A DNA stretch of 64,000 bases. Source: Novosphingobium ovatum. GTDB taxonomy: Bacteria; Pseudomonadota; Alphaproteobacteria; Sphingomonadales; Sphingomonadaceae. Where the stretch lies: the NCBI RefSeq assembly GCF_009909235.1, contig NZ_JAAAPO010000001.1:558001-622000 (forward strand), in the 5' to 3' direction. The position numbers and the translations under genes were made by a program. Of this stretch, positions 7,815-16,599 are shown in pieces. The stretch's first letter is position 1, and every line of letters starts with the position of its first letter. The notes under the pieces are model-generated. The model saw only the letters and a program-made list of their open reading frames with translations, did not search any database and was not told the origin of the DNA.

Positions 7815-9361
7815 TTTGCCTTTCGTTTGGATTGGGCGCGGCTGGTGGCGGGCCAGATGCCGCTTTTGCCCGGCGCCAGAATGCCGTTGGGGTCCAGCGC
7901 GTCCTTCACCCGCTCGTTTAACCGGCGCAGCGCGTGCCCGCCATAGTCATAGGTGTCGGCCACCAGATCCATATATTCGATATGGGTGCGGTATTCGCCG
8001 TAATGATGCGCCTGTGCGTCGGCCACCAATGCGCGGAACATCGCGTCCACCCGGCCCATCATCGCGCTGTCATCGCGGTCGAACAGCAATTGGTTGACGT
8101 TGGTGATCGACCTTTCGCCAAAGGCAAAGCTGGCGTGATAGTCCATGCCATATTGCTGATAGAGGGCGTAGGTGCGGCGGAACTGGTCCATTGCCAGATC
8201 GCCCTTCATCGGCAGGACCGGGGAATAGCCGACATGCCCGCCGCGCCCGCCGTGCCAATTGGCGTTGGCCAGCGGGAAACTGACGGGCACGCCCGAAAAG
8301 GGCGAGCCTTCCAGCCCATCGCCCTTGACCCAGCGTTTGGGCTTCATCTTCAGCACGGGCTTGCCGGCAAAGGCGCGCTCGATCTGGCGCAGGGCGGCCT
8401 CGGCCATGTCCAGCGGGCCATAGGTGCGCAATTGGACGCTCCACCAGCCGATGTCGAATTTGCGGCGGATGGCGGTGATCACGTCCTCGCCCAAGGGGCC
8501 TTTGCTGTCGGTCCACTGGCTGCGGGTGGTCATGACGGCGGCCGAACGCAGCCAATTGCCCATCGAGGGCGATTGCCGGATGATCCCTTCGCGGCGCAAG
8601 GGGGCGATGGTGTCGACCGCCCAGCCAAGGTCTTCGGGCTTGTCGAACTCGATGTCGTAACCCAGCACCGCCTCAGGCTCGGGCATCAGCCACAGGCCCA
8701 GTTTGGTGACGATGCCGAAATTGGACTGGCAGAACATCTGGTCCCAGCCGGGGCCATAGCCGTTGCGGTACAATTGCCAGTTGGGCGATCCGGCCATCGC
8801 ACCCATGCCGGTACGGAAGATCTCGCCAGTGGGCAGGACCACCTCCAGCCCGCAGATCTGGGCCGAATGGTCGCCATAGGGGGTATAGCCCACGCCCCGG
8901 TCCAGCGCGTTGCCCGCCACCGATCCCCACGAATTGCCCGGCACCGACAGCCAGAACGGCAGGCGGCGCTGTTGCAGGTGGTCATAGAGGTCAAAGAAGC
9001 CGACCCCCGGTTCGACCAGCACAGTGCCCGCGTCCGCGTCGACGCTGATCGCCTTGAGCCGGGTCAGGTCCAGCACCACCGCGCCCTTTTGCACCGGGGC
9101 CGCCCCGCCATAGCCAAAATTCTTGCCCCGGCTGATCGGCCACAGGGGGATGCGATGGCGGTTGGCGATGCGCACGGCGGCCTGCACCTGCGCGGTGTTG
9201 GCCGGCGCGATGGCCGCGCCGGGCATGTGGGTGGCCTCGTCCGGGGAATAATGGTCGGCATAGGCGGCGCGGTCATCGGCGGTGTCAAACACCGCGTCAC
9301 GCCCCAGCGCCGCGCGCCAATCGGCCAGCGCGGCCTTCAACGCTGCGGGAGATATCGTCAT
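7811..9361 (-). CDS. FAD-binding oxidase of the vanillyl-alcohol oxidase / p-cresol methylhydroxylase type
   Basis: The protein has 516 residues, normal for the VAO/PCMH family. An N-terminal PCMH-type FAD domain is visible (PLWPISRGKNFGYGG, then VEPGVGFFDLYDHL and GNALDRGVGYTPYGDH). It is followed by a cap domain and the usual C-terminal LDPNGILAPGKSGIW. Family members oxidise the para-alkyl or para-methylene side chain of 4-substituted phenols (p-cresol, eugenol, vanillyl alcohol). With the coupled cytochrome c it should be a dehydrogenase, not an oxygen-using oxidase. The start overlaps the MFS stop (ATGA) and the end overlaps the cytochrome start. The exact phenol cannot be read from the sequence. 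Confidence 0.88.
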   Translation of the reverse strand: MTISPAALKAALADWRAALGRDAVFDTADDRAAYADHYSPDEATHMPGAAIAPANTAQVQAAVRIANRHRIPLWPISRGKNFGYGGAAPVQKGAVVLDLTRLKAISVDADAGTVLVEPGVGFFDLYDHLQQRRLPFWLSVPGNSWGSVAGNALDRGVGYTPYGDHSAQICGLEVVLPTGEIFRTGMGAMAGSPNWQLYRNGYGPGWDQMFCQSNFGIVTKLGLWLMPEPEAVLGYDIEFDKPEDLGWAVDTIAPLRREGIIRQSPSMGNWLRSAAVMTTRSQWTDSKGPLGEDVITAIRRKFDIGWWSVQLRTYGPLDMAEAALRQIERAFAGKPVLKMKPKRWVKGDGLEGSPFSGVPVSFPLANANWHGGRGGHVGYSPVLPMKGDLAMDQFRRTYALYQQYGMDYHASFAFGERSITNVNQLLFDRDDSAMMGRVDAMFRALVADAQAHHYGEYRTHIEYMDLVADTYDYGGHALRRLNERVKDALDPNGILAPGKSGIWPATSRAQSKRKAK

Positions 9362-10599
9362 GATCCAGCCTTTTGATTGGAGGAAGTCAGCCGCCACACC
9401 TGCGCGGCGATCACCACGGCCAGCGCCACCAGCGCGGTGGCCGCGGCATAGGGCGCGTCGGGCGCAATGGCATAGATCGCGCCAAACAGCGGCGGCAAAC
9501 AGATGCGGCCCAGCGCGTTGGTGGCCATCGACAGGCCATTGACCGCGCCCTGCATGGCGGGCGGCGTGTTGCGCGAAATCAGCCCGCCCGCGCTGGGAAA
9601 GGCGATGGAGTGGCCCATCATCAGGCTGGCCATCAGCGCCACCGCCGCCCAAGGCGCGCGCAGCACCGGCATCAGCGCCATCGAGGCCGCCAGCACGCAC
9701 AGCCCCGCGATGATCACCCGCGCCTCGCCCCAGCGGCGGGTGGCCGGGCCGATGGCCGTCACCTGCACGGTAAAGCCCGCCACGCCCACCGCGATGAACG
9801 CCAGCCCGACCTCATGCGTGGTCCAGCCGAAATTGCGCGCCGTCCACAGGCCATAGACCGCCTCCATCCCGGCAAAGGTGCCGATGCCGATAAAGGTGAT
9901 GGCAAACAGCCGCGCGAGCAAGGGGCTGGCCCCGACCACCCGGAAGCCTGCGCCAAAATCGGTGGCGGGACGGACCGCGCCGGGCGGATGGCTTTCGCGC
10001 AGGACAAACACGCTCCACGCCGAGGCGCCCAGCGCCACCGCGCCCGACACCAGAATCGGCAGGCGAAATCCGGCCAGCCCATCGGCGGGCGTTGCCAGCA
10101 ATCCGCCCATCGCCGGCCCAATCGCAAAGCCCAGATTGAGCGCCGCCCCGATCAGCCCCATCGCGCGGGCGCGTTGCTGTGGCTGGGTCACATCCGCGAC
10201 ATAGGCCGCGCACACGCCCATCACGCCCGAAAAGAACCCCGTTGCCACCCGGATCGCCAGCGCGCTGTAGAGATCCGGCGCATAGGCAAACGCGCCATAG
10301 GACAGCGCGGCGCAGGCCGTGGCCCCGATCAGCACCGGGCGCCGCCCCACCCGGTCGGACAAGCGGCCCCATTGCGTTTCGCCAAACACCCCGCCCAGCG
10401 AATAGGCCGCGAACAACAGCGTGATCTGCACCGGGCTGGCACCCAGCGCCGCGCCATAGAACGGCAGCAATGGGATGATCAGGCTGAAGCCGGCAAAGTT
10501 GATGAAGACGATGGTCAGCACCAAGAGCAGCGAGCCCCATGGCAGGCCAGGCGCGCTGGGGCTATCAGCCGGCTTTGCGGGTTGCCGGTCACCCGGCAT
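9358..10599 (-). CDS. MFS transporter (TetA/Bcr-type multidrug or aromatic transporter)
   Basis: The protein has 413 residues and about 12 hydrophobic helices. The MFS loop 2-3 signature is present as GRLSDRVGRRPVLIG. The start was set at the ATG at 10599, with GGAG seven bases upstream; a TTG five codons further up is weaker. The gene overlaps the SMP-30 gene by 11 bp and the flavoprotein by 4 bp, so all four genes of this operon are coupled. The sequence resembles drug/H+ antiporters of the TetA class, but the operon makes transport of a phenolic substrate or product plausible. Direction of transport is not determinable here. Confidence 0.85.
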   Translation of the reverse strand: MPGDRQPAKPADSPSAPGLPWGSLLLVLTIVFINFAGFSLIIPLLPFYGAALGASPVQITLLFAAYSLGGVFGETQWGRLSDRVGRRPVLIGATACAALSYGAFAYAPDLYSALAIRVATGFFSGVMGVCAAYVADVTQPQQRARAMGLIGAALNLGFAIGPAMGGLLATPADGLAGFRLPILVSGAVALGASAWSVFVLRESHPPGAVRPATDFGAGFRVVGASPLLARLFAITFIGIGTFAGMEAVYGLWTARNFGWTTHEVGLAFIAVGVAGFTVQVTAIGPATRRWGEARVIIAGLCVLAASMALMPVLRAPWAAVALMASLMMGHSIAFPSAGGLISRNTPPAMQGAVNGLSMATNALGRICLPPLFGAIYAIAPDAPYAAATALVALAVVIAAQVWRLTSSNQKAGS

Positions 10600-11458
10600 A
10601 GCGCGGCTCCGCAATGCCGCGTGTGCCTAGGCCCGTGATGACAAAGGTGTCCCCCCCGCCATCATTGGGCCGCCGCAACAGCGCCAGATCGATCGAGGTG
10701 ACGTAGAGTTCATCAAGGTTCGGCCCGCCGAACATCACGCTGCTGGGCGCGGCGATGGGCATGTCGATGATCCGCTCGATCCCGCCATCGGGGCGATAGG
10801 CCACCACCTTTGCCCCTTCGCAGATGGCGATCCACATCAATCCGTCGGCGTCGACCGTCGCGCCATCGGGGATCCCGCCCAGATCGCGCGTGTCGGCAAA
10901 CAGGCGGCGGTTGTGCGCCGTGCCGGTGGTGATGTCATAGTCATAGGCATAGATATGATACGGCAGGCTGTCCGAAAAGTACAAGGTGCGATTGTCCGGC
11001 GACCAGCATGGCCCATTGCTGATGGCGATGCCGCGATCCAGTTCGCGCAAGGCATGGTCCGCGTCCAGTGCGTACAGCGTGCCATAGGGCTGGCAGTCGC
11101 CAATGTCGCTGTCGCCAGAGCCGACGATAAAGCGGCCCGCGCGGTCCACCTTGCCATCATTCATCTGGGCGCGGGGGTGGATATGGCTGGCTGGCGCCAG
11201 CATGCTGACCGCGCCGGTGGTGAAATCCAGCGTGTGCACCCCATCCTTGAGCGCGACAATCGCTCCGCCATCACGCCGCAGTGCCATCGAGCCGACAATC
11301 GCGCCGGTATCCCAGCTTTGCGTCTGTTGGGTGGCGGGGTCATAGCGGTGCACCGCCTTGCCCACGATATCGATGAAATACAGCGCCTGTTCGGCTTCAT
11401 CCCATAGCGGGCCTTCGCCAACCAGACAGTGTACGGTTGGCACGCGTTCAATTTTCAT
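10589..11458 (-). CDS. SMP-30/gluconolactonase-family lactone hydrolase
   Basis: The protein has 289 residues, typical of a six-bladed beta-propeller metal-dependent lactonase. Family landmarks are the N-terminal metal-ligand Glu in VGEGPLWDE, MNDGKVDRAGRF and GPCWSPDNRTLYFSDS. The metal Asp lies in GIPDGATVDADGLMW. It is the first gene of the operon that continues with MFS, flavoprotein and cytochrome c. Substrate unknown: an aldonolactone or a lactone from ring cleavage are both possible. The ATG at 11458 has GAGGA upstream, and the promoter must lie in the 68 bp shared with the divergent TetR gene. Confidence 0.88.
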   Translation of the reverse strand: MKIERVPTVHCLVGEGPLWDEAEQALYFIDIVGKAVHRYDPATQQTQSWDTGAIVGSMALRRDGGAIVALKDGVHTLDFTTGAVSMLAPASHIHPRAQMNDGKVDRAGRFIVGSGDSDIGDCQPYGTLYALDADHALRELDRGIAISNGPCWSPDNRTLYFSDSLPYHIYAYDYDITTGTAHNRRLFADTRDLGGIPDGATVDADGLMWIAICEGAKVVAYRPDGGIERIIDMPIAAPSSVMFGGPNLDELYVTSIDLALLRRPNDGGGDTFVITGLGTRGIAEPRYAG

Positions 11459-11502
11459 GGGCCATCCTCTGCGAATCGCGGTATGGTTCCGCGTGTTTAT
11501 AT

Positions 11503-11515
11503 TTATCGACGATAA
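11503..11515. promoter_or_regulatory. 13-bp palindrome, probable TetR operator
   Basis: A perfect inverted repeat TTATCG-A-CGATAA lies in the short AT-rich gap between the divergent SMP-30 operon and the TetR gene. It sits just upstream of the TetR ribosome binding site (AAGGAAG). Its place and symmetry fit a TetR dimer site controlling both directions; binding itself is inferred. Confidence 0.6.
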
Positions 11516-11526
11516 GGAAGCGTGTT

Positions 11527-12117
11527 TTGGAGGTCAAGCGAGTAAGCCGTGCCGGACGCCCCCGCCGCGACGAGCGCGGGCTGGATGTCGAGCGCATCAC
11601 CACCGAGGCCTGGGCGATCGTTAATCGCGAAGGGGTGGCGGCTTTGTCCACCCGCGCACTGGCCGCCGCGCTGAACGTCAAGAGCCCCGCGCTGTACTGG
11701 CACGTCAAGAGCAAGGAGGAGCTGTTCGCGCTGATGATGGAGCATCTGTTGCGTCACAGCTTTGACGGGGTGGACGAGAATTTGCCTTGGAAGCAGTGGC
11801 TGCACGACATGGCGATGCGACAGCACGGTTTGCTGCTATCCAACCGGGATAGCGGCATAATTGCCACACTGGCCCCGCCCAGTGACCGTGTGCGCGAGGA
11901 GGTTTTTCCGCGTTTGATGGGCCCGTTGTTGCAACAAGGTTTTGCCCCACGCGTGGCCAGTGCGGCGGCGGGTGGATTGATCAGTCTGGTGCTGGGCTGG
12001 GTGATCTATGAGCAACGGCCTGAAACCTATGCCTTTATGGCCTCCTACCACGAGCCGGCCTATGGTTTTGCCTTTGCGCTGGACAGCTATGTCAAGGGGA
12101 TTGCGGTGAACTACTGA
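11527..12117 (+). CDS. TetR/AcrR-family transcriptional regulator
   Basis: The protein has 196 residues. The N-terminal helix-turn-helix is clear (STRALAAALNVKSPALYWHV followed by KSKEELFALMMEHLL). The C-terminal ligand domain resembles the TetR-C class of tetracycline-type repressors. The frame is open back into the SMP-30 gene, but the best start is a TTG at 11527 with AAGGAAG six bases upstream; no ATG or GTG fits. It is divergent from the SMP-30/MFS/flavocytochrome operon and probably represses it, acting through the palindrome immediately upstream. A phenolic inducer is an inference. Confidence 0.85.
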   Translation: MEVKRVSRAGRPRRDERGLDVERITTEAWAIVNREGVAALSTRALAAALNVKSPALYWHVKSKEELFALMMEHLLRHSFDGVDENLPWKQWLHDMAMRQHGLLLSNRDSGIIATLAPPSDRVREEVFPRLMGPLLQQGFAPRVASAAAGGLISLVLGWVIYEQRPETYAFMASYHEPAYGFAFALDSYVKGIAVNY

Positions 12118-12194
12118 TGGGGCGGGGCGGGTGGTCTGGATACCATTCTAACATCTGATACGATTTTGGTTGCGGGTTTATTTAGCACTGATAG

Positions 12195-12207
12195 TCTGAG
12201 CCTCAGA
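12195..12207. promoter_or_regulatory. 13-bp palindrome upstream of the TonB-dependent receptor
   Basis: A perfect inverted repeat TCTGAG-C-CTCAGA lies about 40 bp before the receptor start codon. It could be an operator for one of the two nearby TetR proteins or another regulator, but its sequence does not match either of the palindromes at 11503 and 16511. Confidence 0.4.
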
Positions 12208-12244
12208 ATCAGCCGGAACAATCCGGCGATCACAGGAGAGGAAG

Positions 12245-14710
12245 ATGACAACCAGCATGGCTCGATTCCGGGCCGGCGCGGGTGCGCTGGCTATTGCTCT
12301 GGCAGGTGGCCTCGCCACCGGCGCGCAGGCGCAAATCTCGCCGGGGTATGACATGGCGCAGGCGCCCAGCGGCCCCACCACTGCCGAAATCGTCGTAACC
12401 GCGCAGTTCCGCTCGCAGCGGTTGCAGGATACGCCGCTCTCGATCACGGCGGTGACGGCCACCACGCTGCAGGCGCGCGATCAGCGCTCGATCGCCGATC
12501 TGGGCCAGTTCGCGCCCAATGTGAACATCTCGCAGGGCAGCTCGTTGTACGGCAACGCGGTGTCGGCGTTCATTCGCGGCGTGGGCCAGAATGACTCGAA
12601 TTTCGCGCTGGAACCGGGCGTTGGCATCTATATCGACGATGTCTATTACGGCACCACCTTTGGCGCGGTGATGGATCTGACCGATCTGGAACGCGCCGAA
12701 ATCCTGCGCGGGCCGCAGGGCACGCTGGCGGGCAAGAACTCGATCGGCGGCGCGCTCAAGCTGTATACCAAGAAGCCCAACGACACCGACACCGGCTATG
12801 TCGAGGCGACCTATGGCCGCTTCAACCGCTATGACCTGCGCGCCAGCGGCAATTTCAAGCTGGCCGATGGCTGGTACGTCCGCATTTCGGGCATCGCCAA
12901 GGGCAGCGAAGGGTACATGAAGCTGCTGGATTATGGCTGTGCCAATCCGGGCAGCGGTATTGCCTCGCAGGCGCGGTCGGGTGGCAATTGCCAGACCGGC
13001 AGCGAAGGTGGCGGCAACGTCAAGGCGCTGCGCGCCGCGCTGCGTTTCGCACCTGCCGGTTCGCCGTGGGAGGTCAACATTTCGGCTGACGTCTCGACTG
13101 ACAAGTCCGAGGCCGTGGCGACCAAGCTGCTGTACGCCAACAACAGCGCGGTGCGCAGCTATGTCGCGGCAAATCCCACCGGGGGCGTGCCGTTCGACAG
13201 CCGCTTTATCACGCCTGCCGGCAGCTACACTTCATACGCCAGCTATTGCAACGGCGGCAATTACACGACCGTGTTTGGCTTCCCCTATCAGGTGACGCCC
13301 GGTTTCTGCGCCAGCCCGACCTCCAGCGCGGACAGTTGGGGCGTGTCGGCGGCCATCGATTACAAGCTGAGCGAGAGCCTGGCGCTGAAATCGATCACCG
13401 CCTACCGCGAGGCCAAGGGTGAGGCCGGGATCGATGTCGACGGCTCGCCACTGGATATCCTGACCGAAAGCGTGCGGATGAGCCACAAGCAGTTCACGCA
13501 GGAATTGCGCCTGTCGGGCAAGATGGGCGGGCTGCTGGATTTCACGCTGGGCGGCTATTATTACAAGGCCAGCGACCGTCAGGCGATGCGGGTGGAAATC
13601 CCCAGCGTGATGATGGACTTCCTGACCAATGACCCGGTCAGCAATGAAAGCGTATCGGTCTTTGCCCATACCGAATGGCATCTGGCGCCCAAGCTGAACC
13701 TGATCGGTGGCTTGCGCTATACCCATGACGACAAGACCTATACCTTCCACCGCTACAACACCGACGGGTCGTTGCCGACGGCTGGGCCTTTCGTCGATGT
13801 GGCGGGCACCAGCTATCCGGCATCGTGGGTGGCGTTGCCGCTGGGCGGTCCGGCACGGCTGATCTTCCCGCAGAACTTTCTGGTGGCGGGGCTGGATGGT
13901 GTGGCTGGCCGTTATAAAAAGGGGCAGGTCGACTGGCGCATTGGCCTGAACTACCGCTTCAGCCCGGAACTGATGACCTATGCGCAGGTGTCCACCGGGT
14001 TCAAGGGCGGCGGCATCAGTCCCACGCCCTATGTTGCCGATCAGGCGCGGTCGTTTAACCCGGAAAAGGTGACGGCCTATGAAATCGGCTTCAAGGCGGA
14101 CCTGTTCGGGCGCAAGCTGCGGCTGAATGGCGCGGCGTTCTATAACGATTACCGCGACATGCAAATGACGCTCTATGTCTGCCCGGTCAGCGTTTCGCCC
14201 AGCCCCTGCTCGCTGCGCGCCAATGCTGGCAACGCCAAGGTCAAGGGGCTGGAACTGGAGGCCTCGCTGCGCCCGGTCGAGGGGCTGAGCATTGATGCCA
14301 ATATCGGCTATCTGGACTTTGAATATGGGCGTGTGGACCCGAACACCGGCGTGACCGCCGGCATGAAGGCGCCATTCAACGCCGAATGGCAGGCATCGGC
14401 GGGGATTTCCTATCGTATGCCCTTTGCCGGGGGCAGCCTGACGCCGCGTCTGGACTGGGACTATCGTTCCAGCTTCTACAACAACGCGGTCAATCTGCCG
14501 CTGAACAATGTGGCGGGCCGCAGCCTGTTCAACGCGCGCCTGACCTATGAACCGGCGGACAAGGTGTGGAGCGTCAGCCTGGGCGTCACCAATCTGTTCG
14601 ACAAATATTACATGAATGCCGTGAACGAAAACGCCAGCAATTATGGTGTGGTGACCGGCGTGCTGGGCCGCCCGCGTGAGTGGTCGGTCTCGGTCCGCCG
14701 CAACTTCTGA
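12245..14710 (+). CDS. TonB-dependent outer-membrane receptor
   Basis: The protein has 821 residues. A signal peptide ends near GAQAQ, followed by a TonB box-like EIVVTAQ and a plug domain (LRGPQGTLAGKNSIGGAL). A long beta-barrel follows, ending in an aromatic residue (VRRNF), as outer-membrane barrel proteins do. In sphingomonads such receptors import many aromatic and sugar compounds as well as siderophores. The position beside an OYE, two Rieske oxygenases and a flavocytochrome operon suggests uptake of a phenolic or other aromatic compound rather than iron. A strong ribosome binding site (AGGAGAGG) precedes the ATG. Confidence 0.9.
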   Translation: MTTSMARFRAGAGALAIALAGGLATGAQAQISPGYDMAQAPSGPTTAEIVVTAQFRSQRLQDTPLSITAVTATTLQARDQRSIADLGQFAPNVNISQGSSLYGNAVSAFIRGVGQNDSNFALEPGVGIYIDDVYYGTTFGAVMDLTDLERAEILRGPQGTLAGKNSIGGALKLYTKKPNDTDTGYVEATYGRFNRYDLRASGNFKLADGWYVRISGIAKGSEGYMKLLDYGCANPGSGIASQARSGGNCQTGSEGGGNVKALRAALRFAPAGSPWEVNISADVSTDKSEAVATKLLYANNSAVRSYVAANPTGGVPFDSRFITPAGSYTSYASYCNGGNYTTVFGFPYQVTPGFCASPTSSADSWGVSAAIDYKLSESLALKSITAYREAKGEAGIDVDGSPLDILTESVRMSHKQFTQELRLSGKMGGLLDFTLGGYYYKASDRQAMRVEIPSVMMDFLTNDPVSNESVSVFAHTEWHLAPKLNLIGGLRYTHDDKTYTFHRYNTDGSLPTAGPFVDVAGTSYPASWVALPLGGPARLIFPQNFLVAGLDGVAGRYKKGQVDWRIGLNYRFSPELMTYAQVSTGFKGGGISPTPYVADQARSFNPEKVTAYEIGFKADLFGRKLRLNGAAFYNDYRDMQMTLYVCPVSVSPSPCSLRANAGNAKVKGLELEASLRPVEGLSIDANIGYLDFEYGRVDPNTGVTAGMKAPFNAEWQASAGISYRMPFAGGSLTPRLDWDYRSSFYNNAVNLPLNNVAGRSLFNARLTYEPADKVWSVSLGVTNLFDKYYMNAVNENASNYGVVTGVLGRPREWSVSVRRNF

Positions 14711-14727
14711 TCGCGGAGGGAACGGGC

Positions 14728-15882
14728 ATGACACAGGCGGAAGGCGCGCGCATCGGGCGATCGGTGCTGTTCACGCCATGGGCGGCGCGGGGCGTTGCGC
14801 TGGCCAACCGCTTTGTCATGCCCGCGATGCAAAGGGGGGCCTGCGCTGCGGGTGCCCCTTTGCCCGCATTGGCAGACTATTACCGGCGGCGGGTGCAGGG
14901 CGGGGTGGGGCTGATCATCGGCGAAAGCTGTGCGATCGATCACCCCTCGGCCACGTGCCAACCGGCGGCGGCGCGCATGGCCGCCGATACACAGGCCGCA
15001 TGGGCGCATTGTGTGGCGGGCGTGCGCGATGCGGGCGGGCATTTGCTGATCCAGCTGTGGCACGAGGGCGCGCTGCGCCGGGCCGATGATGGCGGCACGA
15101 TCAGCCCTTCGGGTCTGGCGCGGCCGGGGCAGGACAATGGCCGCGCGGCAACGCTGGCCGAACTGGTGGAGCTGCGCGAGGCCTATGCCACGGCGGCGCG
15201 GCGGGCGCAGGATATCGGCGCGGCCGGTGTCGAGGTGCATTGCGCCCACGGCTATTTGCTGGACCAGTTTTTATGGGCAGGCACCAACCGGCGCGAGGAT
15301 GGCTATGGCGGGGATGTCATGGCTGACCGCCTGCGCTTTCCGGCCGAGGTGGTGGCCGCGGTGCGCGCCGCCTGTGGGCCGGACTTTCTGATTTCCTTGC
15401 GCTTTTCCCAATGGAAAGAGGTGGATTACACCGCCCGCATCGCGCCAACGCCTGATGATCTGGCGCTGTTGGCGACGACCTTCGAGGTGGCGGGGGTGGA
15501 TGTGTTCCATGCCTCGACCCGGAGGTTCTGGACGCCCGAGTGGGAGGGCGATCCGCGTGGGCTGGCCGGGTGGCTGAAGGCGTTCACGCGAAAGCCGGTG
15601 ATCGCCGTGGGCAGCGCCGGGCTGGATATTGACGTGATGGCCACCTTCACCGGCAGCGACGAACCGCGCCCGCGCGTGGCCGAAACCATGGCCGAGGCCG
15701 AGCGGCGGATGGCGGCGGGTGAGTTTGACCTGTTGGCGGTGGGGCGCGCGCTGATCGGTGACCCCGATTTCGTTGCCAAGGTGGGCGAGGGCCGGGATGG
15801 GGATGTGCGCGGCTTTGTACGGGCGGATCTGGGCCAGATGGAATGGGACGCCGACATTGTCGAGGGCGCCCATCACGAATAA
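14728..15882 (+). CDS. Old Yellow Enzyme-family NADH:flavin oxidoreductase
   Basis: The protein has 384 residues forming an FMN TIM barrel. The family signature VEVHCAHGYLLDQFLW followed by NRREDGYGG is present. The early part (LFTPWAARGVALANRFVMPAM) matches the N-terminal FMN site. The group is closest to the 2,4-dienoyl-CoA reductase/NADH oxidase branch in length, but no Fe-S or second flavin domain is present. It reduces activated C=C bonds in unsaturated carbonyl compounds. The gene begins 18 bp after the TonB receptor stop, with GGAGGG before the ATG, so the two are probably one transcript. Substrate unknown. Confidence 0.85.
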   Translation: MTQAEGARIGRSVLFTPWAARGVALANRFVMPAMQRGACAAGAPLPALADYYRRRVQGGVGLIIGESCAIDHPSATCQPAAARMAADTQAAWAHCVAGVRDAGGHLLIQLWHEGALRRADDGGTISPSGLARPGQDNGRAATLAELVELREAYATAARRAQDIGAAGVEVHCAHGYLLDQFLWAGTNRREDGYGGDVMADRLRFPAEVVAAVRAACGPDFLISLRFSQWKEVDYTARIAPTPDDLALLATTFEVAGVDVFHASTRRFWTPEWEGDPRGLAGWLKAFTRKPVIAVGSAGLDIDVMATFTGSDEPRPRVAETMAEAERRMAAGEFDLLAVGRALIGDPDFVAKVGEGRDGDVRGFVRADLGQMEWDADIVEGAHHE

Positions 15883-15891
15883 GGCGGCGCT

Positions 15892-16470
15892 TTAACCCTG
15901 CGGCCAACCGGCGATCAGCGCGTCCAGACTGCGCATCGCCACCGCCTCGACATCATATTGCGCACTCAGGCGGCGGCCCTTGCCCTGGGTCAGCGTGGTC
16001 CAGCCGGTCACCAGCGACTGCACCGCCGCCTGCAACTGCATCAGCCGCTCCATATCCGCCGCGTCACGGGCAAAGGGTGCCAATCCGCCGCGCAATGCCG
16101 CCTGCATCCGATCATAGCCGTCCGCGCTTTGCTCTGTGGACAGGATCAGCAACGGGACATGCGGCGTTTCGCACTGCACCTGCCAGATCGCCCGGCCAAA
16201 GGCGCGCAGCCATTCGGTCGCGCTGTTGCAGGCGCCGATGCGCGTCAGGCAACTGGAAAACAGGTGCTCCATGACGGCGGCCATCAGTGCGGCCTTGTCC
16301 GGAAAGTGCCAGTAGAGTGTCGGTGCGGAAATCCCCAGCCGGGTTGCCAGTTTGCGCATCGACAGGCCCTCTGGCCCCTCTTCGTGCAGCAGCGCGATCG
16401 TGGTGGCGATGACGCCTTCGCGGGTGATGCCGGGGGCGGCTTTTTTCGCCTTTGCCGGGGTGGCGGGCAT
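15892..16470 (-). CDS. TetR/AcrR-family transcriptional regulator
   Basis: The protein has 192 residues. After a Lys/Ala-rich N-terminal stretch the HTH reads SMRKLATRLGISAPTLYWHF, then PDKAALMAAVMEHLF. The C-terminal half is the usual poorly conserved ligand domain. It is divergent from the Rieske oxygenase pair with 129 bp between, which contain a strong TetR-like palindrome. It most likely controls the oxygenase genes. The ATG at 16470 has no good Shine-Dalgarno sequence. The frame is also open far into the opposite-strand oxygenase gene, which is a high-GC artefact. Confidence 0.87.
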   Translation of the reverse strand: MPATPAKAKKAAPGITREGVIATTIALLHEEGPEGLSMRKLATRLGISAPTLYWHFPDKAALMAAVMEHLFSSCLTRIGACNSATEWLRAFGRAIWQVQCETPHVPLLILSTEQSADGYDRMQAALRGGLAPFARDAADMERLMQLQAAVQSLVTGWTTLTQGKGRRLSAQYDVEAVAMRSLDALIAGWPQG

Positions 16471-16510
16471 GGGTGTGTTGTCCTGTGCTTGACCATATCC
16501 GGCGAATCGC

Positions 16511-16523
16511 CTAACAGTGTTAG
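16511..16523. promoter_or_regulatory. Probable TetR operator (CTAACA-G-TGTTAG)
   Basis: A perfect 13-bp palindrome CTAACAGTGTTAG lies between the divergent TetR gene and the first Rieske oxygenase gene. The half-site CTAACA/TGTTAG resembles known operators of AcrR-type TetR regulators. Its position suits simultaneous autorepression and repression of the oxygenase genes. Confidence 0.65.
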
Positions 16524-16599
16524 AGAAGCCGGCGGCGCTGTTCGGACGGAGACATAAACGCTGCGTCTCCATCCCGCCAGACCGGTAGGGGAGAGCGTG

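Noticed and set aside
13232..14734. 500-codon open frame antisense to the first TonB receptor
   Set aside because: A high-GC shadow frame without motifs; the receptor frame has signal peptide, plug and terminal aromatic residue.
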